Part shown: positions 1 to 5,591 of the stretch, one piece after another | Layout of the letters: the number at the start of each line of letters is the position of its first letter | How positions within the stretch are numbered: the first letter of the stretch is position 1 | Assembly: GCA_001995005.1 (NCBI GenBank) | Contig: MDJN01000189.1 | Location: forward strand, 1 to 5,942 | Direction of reading: 5' to 3' | Source: Candidatus Parepulonipiscium sp. PG-Nun2H_MBin03 | GTDB taxonomy: Bacteria > Bacillota > Clostridia > Lachnospirales > Cellulosilyticaceae | Length of the DNA stretch: 5,942 nucleotides | Position numbers and translations under genes: made by a program | The notes under the pieces: generated by a model | Databases searched by the model: none | What the model saw: only the letters and a program-made list of their open reading frames with translations | Told to the model about the DNA's origin: nothing

Positions 1-86
1 AAGAACAAGTTACCACGCTTGAACAATATAAGCAGTCAATTATATTTGAATATGTAACAGGAAAGAAACGTGTCCCCTTAGATTGA
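1..86 (+). CDS. hsdS: Type I restriction-modification specificity subunit HsdS, C-terminal end (5' partial)
   Basis: Reading from position 3, 27 codons run to a TGA at 84-86. The peptide contains TTLEQYKQSIIFEYVTGKK, the typical end of HsdS proteins: the last turns of the second conserved helix, then a Y-x-x-Q-S-x-I-x-E-Y-V-T-G-K-K tail. HsdS is the DNA-recognition subunit that joins two HsdM subunits (and HsdR) in the type I complex; its target recognition domains lie upstream of this window. The hsdR gene at 1131 supports the call and implies that hsdM lies upstream. Only the tail is visible, so specificity and integrity of the rest cannot be judged. Confidence 0.85.
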   Translation, partial: EQVTTLEQYKQSIIFEYVTGKKRVPLD

Positions 87-105
87 GTCTAGGGGTACTT
101 TTTTT
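74..105 (+). terminator. Rho-independent terminator overlapping the end of hsdS
   Basis: CCCCTTAGA (74-82) pairs with TCTAGGGG (88-95) with one bulged T, loop about 5 bases, and a run of seven T follows at 99-105. The left arm lies in the last hsdS codons and the stop codon is in the loop. It should end the upstream hsdM/hsdS transcript and separate it from the toxin gene. Confidence 0.75.
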
Positions 106-127
106 GCACCTAAAAATATGTTATGAT
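99..127 (+). promoter_or_regulatory. Probable promoter of the MazF-like gene (extended -10)
   Basis: TATGAT at 122-127 is preceded by TG at 119-120, giving an extended -10 element (TGTTATGAT). The -35 region is poor: at 17-bp spacing there is only the T-run of the terminator (99-104). An extended -10 can compensate. Transcription would start near 134, giving a leader of about 45 bases before the ATG at 178, with GAGGAG at 165-170 as ribosome binding site. Confidence 0.45.
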
Positions 128-177
128 ATTCCAGAGAGACAAAATTATATCGCAAATGAAGATAGAGGAGCATACTA

Positions 178-807
178 ATGGCACAAATAGATTTATCAGA
201 TATTAATAGACGTTTAGATGTAGTTAAAGAAGAACTATATTTAAACAGTATTGCAAGTAAGGCAAAATCAAGAATTATTTATAGAGGCGAAGTATACAAG
301 TGTAAATTTAGCAGTGGAATAGGGAACGAGCAAAATAAGGAAAGACCATGTGTAATAATACAAAATAATACTGCAAATAAAAAATCAGGAAATACTATTG
401 TAGCTCCCATTACTCATACTGGCTCTAATGTAAATACGGTAGTTAAAATTGAAACCCAAACTGATAGTAACAATAACATAATATTAGATGGATATGTATT
501 AGCAGGAAACATTATGACTGTAAGTAAAGCTAGATTAGGTGATAAATTAGGATCTTTATCTAAGGCTGATATGAGAAAAATTGATGAAACTATACCTTTA
601 GCTATTAATAAGGAATACGTTGATAAAAAGAATAATTTACTTCGTGATAAGGAAGATCATGTAAATAATTTAAATAAGAAAATTATTGAGCTAAATATCA
701 TAATAGAGAAACAGTTTGAAGATTTAAATAAATGGGATAAGTTAAAAAATGAATTAAATTGCGAAACAGTAGAGGATTTAAGAAAATTAATGGAAAAACT
801 AAAATAA
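178..807 (+). CDS. PemK/MazF-family endoribonuclease toxin with N- and C-terminal extensions
   Basis: The 209-aa protein has a MazF/PemK fold at about residues 35-145: RGEVY (36-40), G-x-E51-Q52, R56-P57, IIQN (60-63), N67, S70 and TIVAPIT (73-79). It aligns without gaps to the first part of Bacillus MazF as I recall it (offset 31), so the catalytic Arg25 and Thr48 correspond to Arg56 and Thr79, both kept; Ser19 is Asn50 here. The family cleaves single-stranded mRNA at short sites in the cytoplasm. It is much longer than usual (about 110-120 aa): about 35 extra N-terminal residues and a charged, probably coiled-coil tail (about 148-209). ATG 178 is preceded by GAGGAG at a 7-base gap. No MazE/PemI-like antitoxin gene is adjacent; the neighbours are hsdS, a structured non-coding region and hsdR. 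The tail could act in cis as an inhibitor or as a contact with the RM complex (inference). Family assignment is firm; target sequence and toxicity are unknown. Confidence 0.88.
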   Translation: MAQIDLSDINRRLDVVKEELYLNSIASKAKSRIIYRGEVYKCKFSSGIGNEQNKERPCVIIQNNTANKKSGNTIVAPITHTGSNVNTVVKIETQTDSNNNIILDGYVLAGNIMTVSKARLGDKLGSLSKADMRKIDETIPLAINKEYVDKKNNLLRDKEDHVNNLNKKIIELNIIIEKQFEDLNKWDKLKNELNCETVEDLRKLMEKLK

Positions 808-810
808 GTC

Positions 811-837
811 TAGACAAGTAATTTATTCTATGATAAT
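811..837 (+). promoter_or_regulatory. Possible promoter for the first hairpin RNA
   Basis: TAGACA (811-816) resembles a -35 box and GATAAT (832-837) a -10 box, with a short 15-bp spacer. They lie just after the toxin stop codon and within a perfect-palindrome context (GTCTAGAC, 808-815). A start near 843 would give a transcript of about 80 bases ending at the terminator at 899-923. Spacing is suboptimal; the hairpins may instead be only the 3' UTR of the toxin mRNA. Confidence 0.35.
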
Positions 838-842
838 ATAAA

Positions 843-923
843 TGTACAATATAAATTACTCACGAGTGGAGTAATAGCATCGCATTTAATTAATTAAGGA
901 GTTCACGTGTGGGACTCTTTTTT
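843..923 (+). ncRNA. Candidate structured RNA, unit 1: two hairpins with ACGWGWG loops
   Basis: Hairpin 1 has arms ATTACTC (855-861) and GAGTAAT (869-875), 7 perfect pairs closing the loop ACGAGTG (862-868). Hairpin 2 has arms GAGTTC (899-904) and GGACTC (912-917), 6 pairs with one G-U, closing the loop ACGTGTG (905-911), followed by six T (918-923). The stems share no sequence, yet the loops differ at one base, which is the mark of a sequence-specific loop ligand such as a protein. The 5' end is inferred from the weak promoter at 811-837; the transcript could equally be the 3' end of the toxin mRNA. I recall a Firmicutes structured-RNA motif named after PemK, but cannot tell from the sequence whether this is it. 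Confidence 0.6.
899..923 (+). terminator. Terminator after the MazF-like gene, with a motif loop
   Basis: A 6-bp stem (899-904 with 912-917) is followed by T6 at 918-923. It should end transcripts of the toxin gene and of RNA unit 1. Its loop, ACGTGTG, is one of the four recurring loop sequences, so a factor that binds the loop could change termination here. Confidence 0.65.
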
Positions 924-925
924 AT

Positions 926-956
926 TTGTAATTTTATAAGAGATTAAGCATATAAT
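926..956 (+). promoter_or_regulatory. Possible promoter for the second hairpin RNA
   Basis: A perfect TATAAT lies at 951-956 with TTGTAA at 926-931, spacer 19 bp (slightly long). It sits between the first terminator and hairpin 3. A start near 963 would give an RNA of about 108 bases ending in the terminator at 1044-1070. Confidence 0.45.
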
Positions 957-962
957 GTTATT

Positions 963-1070
963 ACAAGAATATTTTAAGACGTGAGCTTAAAATTGTATAT
1001 TAAAACTTGAGATGAGGGTTACGAGTGAGCCCTCTGTATAGAAGAGAGGGTAACCCACCCTCTCTTTTTT
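963..1070 (+). ncRNA. Candidate structured RNA, unit 2: two ACGWGWG-loop hairpins plus terminator
   Basis: Hairpin 3 has arms ATTTTAAG (971-978) and CTTAAAAT (986-993), 8 perfect pairs, loop ACGTGAG (979-985). Hairpin 4 has arms GAGGGTT (1014-1020) and AGCCCTC (1028-1034), 7 pairs with one G-U, loop ACGAGTG (1021-1027). A separate perfect terminator hairpin follows. The unit repeats the layout of unit 1 with different stems. It may be a free small RNA, since hsdR has its own promoter further down, or an attenuating leader for read-through into hsdR. The 5' end is inferred from the TATAAT at 951-956. No open reading frame longer than about 10 codons with a ribosome binding site is seen here. 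Confidence 0.6.
1044..1070 (+). terminator. Strong intrinsic terminator before hsdR
   Basis: GAGAGGGT (1044-1051) and ACCCTCTC (1057-1064) form an 8-bp perfect stem with loop AACCC, followed by T6 (1065-1070). Its left arm can also pair with the right arm of hairpin 4 (1029-1034 with 1046-1051), so formation of this terminator may depend on hairpin 4. Confidence 0.85.
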
Positions 1071-1080
1071 GTGCCTAATC

Positions 1081-1110
1081 TTGAAAATTCACACAGTGTG
1101 ATGTTATACT
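1081..1110 (+). promoter_or_regulatory. hsdR promoter
   Basis: TTGAAA (1081-1086), an 18-bp spacer and TATACT (1105-1110), with an extended -10 TG at 1102-1103. Transcription would start near 1117, just before the ribosome binding site GGAG (1121-1124) of the ATG at 1131, so the leader is very short. hsdR would thus be expressed separately from hsdS and the toxin gene. Confidence 0.75.
1089..1101 (+). promoter_or_regulatory. Palindromic operator candidate within the hsdR promoter
   Basis: TCACACAGTGTGA is a perfect inverted repeat: 6-bp arms around a central A. It lies in the spacer between -35 and -10, where a bound dimer would block RNA polymerase. No second copy is seen in the window and no DNA-binding regulator gene is visible, so the protein that would bind is unknown. 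Confidence 0.5.
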
Positions 1111-1130
1111 AAAATAAAAAGGAGAAGACC

Positions 1131-4094
1131 ATGACACTACTAAACGAAAGAGAATATCAAGCTTACATAGTTGAATACCTTACTCACCAAAATGGCTACA
1201 TTGCAAGAAAGTCAAGCAACTTTAATCCTCTATTTGCCATAGACCAAGAATTATTATTTAAGTTTTTATGGAGTACACAAGAAGAAAGTATGCAAACGCT
1301 TCAACAACGATATAAAACTGACTTTGAAGATACAATCATAAATTTTATAAATACTGAGATTACAAAATCTCAAGGTAGCTTAATTGACGCTTTTAAAAAT
1401 GGAATAGAGATTGCTAATACTAAGATATACCTCATGTATTCAAAACCTGCCACCACATTTAATAAAGACTTACTAAACAAATACTCACAAAATATTTTTT
1501 CTGTTATGGAGGAAGTGTGGGCAAGTGACAAAGAAAGAATTGACCTTGTTATATTTCTAAATGGGTTTGCCATTATCTCTTTTGAACTAAAATGCAATCA
1601 TTCTGGACAAACATATCAAGATGCTATATCCCAATACCGTACAGAACGCAACCCCCAAAATAGATTATTCCTGTTTAAATCGGGTTGCTTAGTCAATTTT
1701 GCGATGGACTTAGAAGAAGTCTATATGACAACTAAATTAAATGATGAAGCAACATTCTTTCTACCATTTAATAAAGGAAACGGGGAAGGGGTTGACGCTG
1801 GGGCAGGCAATCCGATTTGTGAAGATAAATACAGCGTTAGCTATATGTGGGAAGATATATTGACTAAAGATACCCTATTAGAATTAATAAAGAAATTTAT
1901 ATTTTTGCAAGTGAGCGAAAATAAAGATGAAGTTACAGACAAGGTAAAACGCTCCGAAACACTTATATTTCCACGTTATCACCAGTTAGAAGTAATACGC
2001 CGACTTGTGGCAAGCGTTACTGAAAATAACACAAAGGAAAATTATCTAATTCAACATAGTGCAGGTTCTGGCAAAACAAATTCTATTGCGTGGCTTGCAC
2101 ATAGGCTATCTTCTTTGCATGGGGGTGACAACAAAATTATTTTTGATAATATTGTAATTGTTACAGATAGGGTTGTTGTGGACAGGCAGTTGCAAAAAGC
2201 TATTACAGGAATGGAACACAAATCAGGGCTTATCCGTGTTATGGACGACAAATGCACATCAGCAGATTTGGCTATTGCATTAAATGGTAACACAAAGATT
2301 ATTGCAACGACTATTCAAAAGTTTAGATATATTCTTGATAGTGTTGCCGAATTAAAAAATAAGAAATTTGCTGTTATTATTGATGAGGCTCATTCATCAA
2401 CATCTGGTAAAAGTATGTCTGCTGTTACAAAATCTCTAGGGGCTGAGGAGTTAGCAAATCAGAGTGTAGAAGATATCATTGCAGATGAAATTGCCAAAAA
2501 CGGCAAGCAACCCAATGTGTCTATATTTGCATTTACTGCCACTCCAAAAGCCACCACTCTACAAATGTTTGGAATGCTAAATTCTAAAGGACAACACGAG
2601 GCGTACCACATATATTCTATGAAACAAGCTATAGAAGAAGGCTTTATACTGGATGTATTGCAAAATTATACTTGCTACAAAACATTTTATCAGTTAAATA
2701 AGGATATTGAGGACGACCCAAAATGTCAAACGAATAAGGCGAAACGTCAAATAGCAAGGTTTGTAGAACTTCATGACACTAATATTTCACAAAGGATAGA
2801 GGTTATTGTGGAACACTTTAGGACTTCTGTAATGCACGAGTTAGGCGGAATGGCAAAAGCTATGGTTATAACTCCATCAAGAGAAACAGCCGTAAAGTAT
2901 AGGCAGGAATTTGAAAATTATATTGTTAGAAAAGGCTATACAGACATTAAAGCACTGGTGGCATTCTCAGGAAAAGTGAAAATTGATGATACCGAATATA
3001 CAGAAACGGGCTTAAATGGATTTGGTGAGGATAAGTTACCTAAAGAATTTAACAAAGATGAATATCAAATATTGTTGGTGGCAAATAAGTATCAAACAGG
3101 GTTTGACCAGCCTAAATTATGTGCTATGTACATTATGAAACGCCTAAAAGGGGTATCCACAGTGCAGACGTTATCTAGGTTAAATAGGATATGTCCGCCG
3201 TTTGATAAGAAAACATTTATATTGGATTTTGTGAACGACTACAAGGAAATACAATCTGCATTTGCTCCATATTATACAACTACATTGCTTGCAAATTCTG
3301 TTACACCTAGAGCAATTTATGATATAGAATCGCAAATAGATGCCTATAATATTATTGACCCTGACGACATAGAAAAGGTAAATGCAATCTTATACAAAAG
3401 CAATATTAGTTCTGCGGACAAGAAGAAATTAACTTTTTGCTTTAATAAGGCAAAAAAATTAAGTGAACAATTTGCATTAGAAAAACAATACGAGTTTTCG
3501 GGGTTAATCAAGAGATTTATTAGATTTTATGAATTTATCTTACAAGTGTCCGCTTTTGAAGATGTGGAATTGCATAAGAAGTACAATTTCTTATCTTATT
3601 TCATAGCCTACCTAAATATTAAGAAATCGGGGGGAGGGTTTAATTTAGATGGCAAGATAAAAGCTAATAATTTCTTGCAAAAGAAAGAAAAAGAATATAC
3701 AAAAGAAAAGCTTGTTTCCAATCCAATTATAAAACTTGCAGAAGCTGATAAATTTGGCTTAACTCAAGTCAAGGAAGCTAAGCTATCCCAAATTATTGAG
3801 GAGTTAAACAGTAAGCTAGGCAAGAACTATGACAATGATGTAGTAATAAAAGCAATGCTACAAATTAAGGATATCCTAATAAAATCAGATAAATTAAAGC
3901 TGAGTGCCAAAAACAATAGCTCTAAAGAATTTGAGTACGCTTTTTTTGATGGGATAGACGATGCGTTAGTAGAAGGTTGGTCACAAAATCAAGACTTTTT
4001 TACTTTGCTCCTAGAAAATGCTGAAATCAAGAAAGAAGTTTTAGGTATTTTTATGTCTGATATTTATAAAACATTGAAAAAAAGTGAAAAATAA
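1131..4094 (+). CDS. hsdR: Type I restriction enzyme HsdR, endonuclease/translocase subunit
   Basis: The 987-aa protein is full length for HsdR. Domains in order: a PD-(D/E)XK nuclease with D138 and E152-L-K154, followed by the conserved YQDAISQYR segment (162-170); helicase motif I AGSGKT (311-316); motif II DEAH (418-421); motif III region FTATP (468-472); motif V region ANKYQTGFDQP (651-661); motif VI QTLSRLNR (679-686); then a C-terminal helical region that docks to the methylase. With HsdM and HsdS it pumps unmodified DNA by ATP hydrolysis and cuts at a distance. All key residues are present, so it looks active. ATG 1131 has GGAG 6 bases upstream. Gene order is hsdS, MazF-like gene, hsdR. 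The IQHSAGSGKTNSIAWLAHRL-type Walker A context suggests the EcoR124-like subgroup (inference). Family assignment is certain. Confidence 0.97.
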   Translation: MTLLNEREYQAYIVEYLTHQNGYIARKSSNFNPLFAIDQELLFKFLWSTQEESMQTLQQRYKTDFEDTIINFINTEITKSQGSLIDAFKNGIEIANTKIYLMYSKPATTFNKDLLNKYSQNIFSVMEEVWASDKERIDLVIFLNGFAIISFELKCNHSGQTYQDAISQYRTERNPQNRLFLFKSGCLVNFAMDLEEVYMTTKLNDEATFFLPFNKGNGEGVDAGAGNPICEDKYSVSYMWEDILTKDTLLELIKKFIFLQVSENKDEVTDKVKRSETLIFPRYHQLEVIRRLVASVTENNTKENYLIQHSAGSGKTNSIAWLAHRLSSLHGGDNKIIFDNIVIVTDRVVVDRQLQKAITGMEHKSGLIRVMDDKCTSADLAIALNGNTKIIATTIQKFRYILDSVAELKNKKFAVIIDEAHSSTSGKSMSAVTKSLGAEELANQSVEDIIADEIAKNGKQPNVSIFAFTATPKATTLQMFGMLNSKGQHEAYHIYSMKQAIEEGFILDVLQNYTCYKTFYQLNKDIEDDPKCQTNKAKRQIARFVELHDTNISQRIEVIVEHFRTSVMHELGGMAKAMVITPSRETAVKYRQEFENYIVRKGYTDIKALVAFSGKVKIDDTEYTETGLNGFGEDKLPKEFNKDEYQILLVANKYQTGFDQPKLCAMYIMKRLKGVSTVQTLSRLNRICPPFDKKTFILDFVNDYKEIQSAFAPYYTTTLLANSVTPRAIYDIESQIDAYNIIDPDDIEKVNAILYKSNISSADKKKLTFCFNKAKKLSEQFALEKQYEFSGLIKRFIRFYEFILQVSAFEDVELHKKYNFLSYFIAYLNIKKSGGGFNLDGKIKANNFLQKKEKEYTKEKLVSNPIIKLAEADKFGLTQVKEAKLSQIIEELNSKLGKNYDNDVVIKAMLQIKDILIKSDKLKLSAKNNSSKEFEYAFFDGIDDALVEGWSQNQDFFTLLLENAEIKKEVLGIFMSDIYKTLKKSEK

Positions 4095-4116
4095 TCTTAT
4101 CGAATGGCAGTGTAGT

Positions 4117-4145
4117 TTGAATATTGGTACAAATAATGATATACT
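4117..4145 (+). promoter_or_regulatory. Promoter of the ATPase/nuclease operon
   Basis: TTGAAT (4117-4122), a 17-bp spacer and TATACT (4140-4145). Transcription would start near 4152. This places the in-frame TTG 4124 and ATG 4136 upstream of the transcript and supports ATG 4217 as the start. An A/T-only inverted repeat in the leader (ATAATAA 4178-4184 with TTATTAT 4191-4197) sits just before the ribosome binding site; its significance is doubtful. No clear terminator follows hsdR, so read-through is also possible. Confidence 0.7.
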
Positions 4146-4216
4146 CTAGGATAATTTTAAAATTTGATAGGCAAGTGATAATAAAGAAAATTATTATTTT
4201 GGGAGTGAAAAAATCT

Positions 4217-5080
4217 ATGCCAATAGAAAGTATTAAATTAGAAGAATTTACAGTCTTTAAAGAAATAGAAATAAATTGTGCTACAGGAATAAATGTATTT
4301 ATTGGAGAAAATGGCACAGGCAAAACCCATTTGCTAAAATCAGTATATTCAGCAAATAAGAAAGAGAAAGAGAAATATTTTACTACCAAGGAGGTAAGGT
4401 TAGGCGAAGCTTTGATTAAAGGTAATAATATAGATAATGTTTTTATACCATCCAAAGATATGCTTACACATTCAGAGAGTTTTATGTCTATCAATGACAA
4501 GTATGATATGCCGTTTGATAGAACTTATTATGAGGTAATTAGTAAATCCTTATTGCCGAAGTTAAAAGAAACACCAGAAATAAGTAAAGAAATAGTTGCT
4601 CATCTTGAAAAGATTATTGGTGGCAAAGTAGTAGTTGAAAAAGATGTATTTTATATACTACAAGATGGGAAGTGTAGAAGGATAGAGTTTGCATTAGAAT
4701 CAGAAGGAATAAAGAAAATAGCAATATTATGGCAACTGATTATGAATGGAACTATAGAAAAAAATACAGGCTTATTCTTAGATGAGCCAGAAAGTAATTT
4801 AAATCCAAAGCTTATTCCAGAATTGGTGCAAGTTTTACTAGAACTAGCTAGAAACGGAGTACAAATATTTATTGCTACGCATGATTATATATTTGCAAAA
4901 TATATCGAAGTATTCGCTAGGGATAGCGATAATATTACTTTTCACTCACTATATAAAACGGAGCTTGGTGGAGTTAAATGCGAATCAAGTCCTACATTTA
5001 GAGATTTAAAGCACAATGTAATTGTAGAGTCATTTGACCAACTCATTCAAAAAGTATTTGATTTGAATTTAGGTGAATAG
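4217..5080 (+). CDS. AAA/ABC-type ATPase (AAA_15/AAA_21-like), probable defence ATPase
   Basis: From ATG 4217 the protein has 287 aa. It begins with the strand pattern typical of SMC/RecF-like ATPases, then Walker A GENGTGKTH (30-38), an ABC-signature-like segment ESEGIKK (161-167), Walker B LFLDEPESNLNP (186-197) and the H-loop histidine in ATH (220-222). The insert between Walker A and the signature is short (about 120 residues), with no long coiled coil and no fused TOPRIM, so it is not a complete OLD or GajA protein. Such ATPases act as dimers that sense DNA or phage factors and control a partner effector. The next gene starts one base after this stop, so that protein is the likely partner. 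ATG 4217 is chosen over upstream in-frame starts because GGGAGTGA (4201-4208) precedes it, homology-like sequence begins there, and the promoter -10 overlaps the upstream extension. Exact subfamily and trigger are unknown. Confidence 0.85.
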   Translation: MPIESIKLEEFTVFKEIEINCATGINVFIGENGTGKTHLLKSVYSANKKEKEKYFTTKEVRLGEALIKGNNIDNVFIPSKDMLTHSESFMSINDKYDMPFDRTYYEVISKSLLPKLKETPEISKEIVAHLEKIIGGKVVVEKDVFYILQDGKCRRIEFALESEGIKKIAILWQLIMNGTIEKNTGLFLDEPESNLNPKLIPELVQVLLELARNGVQIFIATHDYIFAKYIEVFARDSDNITFHSLYKTELGGVKCESSPTFRDLKHNVIVESFDQLIQKVFDLNLGE

Positions 5081-5081
5081 C

Positions 5082-5591
5082 ATGAGAAAAATATTTATAG
5101 AAGAAAATGAAGTATATCAAATAGATTTTTCAGATGTAGTTTGGGCAACTGATAAGCTTAATACTATTTTTCACAGTGCAAAGACCCCGCTAAGTGATGT
5201 GGATTTTATTGCTGAAACAGAAGAAAATATTATTTTTGTAGAGTATAAGAATGCCAATATCAGTAATGCTGTAAATCCTACTGGATTTAAGCCATTAGAT
5301 GATAAAAAACTAAGTCAAGTAGTAAAGAAATACTATGATAGCTTATCTTATATTAAAGCTATTGGTAAAGGCAAAGATAAGAAAAAGGTATATGTATATA
5401 TTTTGGAAGCCCCCCAAGCAGATTCTATATTAAGGGGTAAAGTGAGTTATAATTTAAAAAATAGGTTGCCTTTTTTGTTACAAGAGCAAAATAAATTTCA
5501 AGATAGCTGGATTGATGAAGTAAAGGTTATATCTATAGATGATTGGAATAAGACATACCCACAATTTAAGTTAAGTAAAATTGAACTATAA
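5082..5591 (+). CDS. Small PD-(D/E)XK nuclease-like protein paired with the ATPase
   Basis: A 169-aa protein from ATG 5082, one base after the ATPase stop. The ribosome binding site AGGTGA (5071-5076) lies in the end of the ATPase gene, so the two are surely translated together. I do not recognise a named family. The visible pattern is D39/D41, a strand, then hydrophobic IIFVEYK with E54 and K56; the D41-x12-E54-x-K56 spacing fits a PD-(D/E)XK nuclease core, and Q79-x4-Y84 could be the QxxxY-like element of RecB-type nucleases. The tail (about 103-152) holds further strands (VYVYILEA; VKVISIDD), and W153 lies in a short C-terminal segment. No signal peptide or membrane segment. Inferred role: nuclease effector controlled by the ATPase. 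GTG 5073 is also in frame but overlaps the ribosome binding site, so it is less likely. Nuclease assignment is from motif spacing only. Confidence 0.7.
   Translation: MRKIFIEENEVYQIDFSDVVWATDKLNTIFHSAKTPLSDVDFIAETEENIIFVEYKNANISNAVNPTGFKPLDDKKLSQVVKKYYDSLSYIKAIGKGKDKKKVYVYILEAPQADSILRGKVSYNLKNRLPFLLQEQNKFQDSWIDEVKVISIDDWNKTYPQFKLSKIEL

Larger units (their letters stand above)
855..1034 (+). repeat. Array of four hairpins with a shared 7-base loop ACGWGWG
   Basis: Hairpins lie at 855-875 (loop ACGAGTG), 899-917 (ACGTGTG), 971-993 (ACGTGAG) and 1014-1034 (ACGAGTG). Stems are 7, 6, 8 and 7 bp, all fully paired allowing one G-U in the second and one in the fourth. The arms differ completely (ATTACTC, GAGTTC, ATTTTAAG, GAGGGTT), so this is conservation of structure and loop rather than a duplicated DNA repeat. 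They form two pairs, with 23 bases between hairpins 1 and 2 and 20 between hairpins 3 and 4. Confidence 0.8.

Noticed and set aside
106..177. Protein antitoxin upstream of the MazF-like gene
   Set aside because: Only a 16-codon frame from ATG 156 overlaps the toxin start; there is no room for a MazE/PemI-type gene between the hsdS terminator and ATG 178.
855..1034. CRISPR array or tRNA/rRNA gene in the structured gap
   Set aside because: The repeated unit is a 7-base loop with differing stems, not a direct repeat with spacers, and no tRNA cloverleaf or rRNA segment is present.
842..1041. Tiny frames from ATG 842, 955 and 1012 as leader peptides or a small antitoxin
   Set aside because: Each is only about 10 codons, has no ribosome binding site and coincides with the hairpins; RNA structure explains the sequence better.
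1370..1597. 75-codon minus-strand frame inside hsdR
   Set aside because: It is antisense to the conserved HsdR nuclease domain, has no ribosome binding site and no recognisable protein features.
2051..2293. 80-codon minus-strand frame inside hsdR
   Set aside because: It lies antisense to the Walker A region of HsdR and is explained by codon bias on the other strand.
4124..4216. N-terminal extension of the ATPase from TTG 4124 or ATG 4136
   Set aside because: No ribosome binding site for either; the -10 box (4140-4145) lies inside the extension, and the typical ATPase N-terminus begins at ATG 4217 behind a good ribosome binding site.
4051..4500. 149-codon minus-strand frame over the ATPase start
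   Set aside because: It overlaps the promoter, leader and Walker A region of a clearly real gene on the + strand; its hydrophobic composition is what reversed Lys/Glu/Asn codons give.
5073..5081. GTG 5073 as start of the nuclease-like gene
   Set aside because: The GTG is part of the AGGTGA ribosome binding site that serves ATG 5082.
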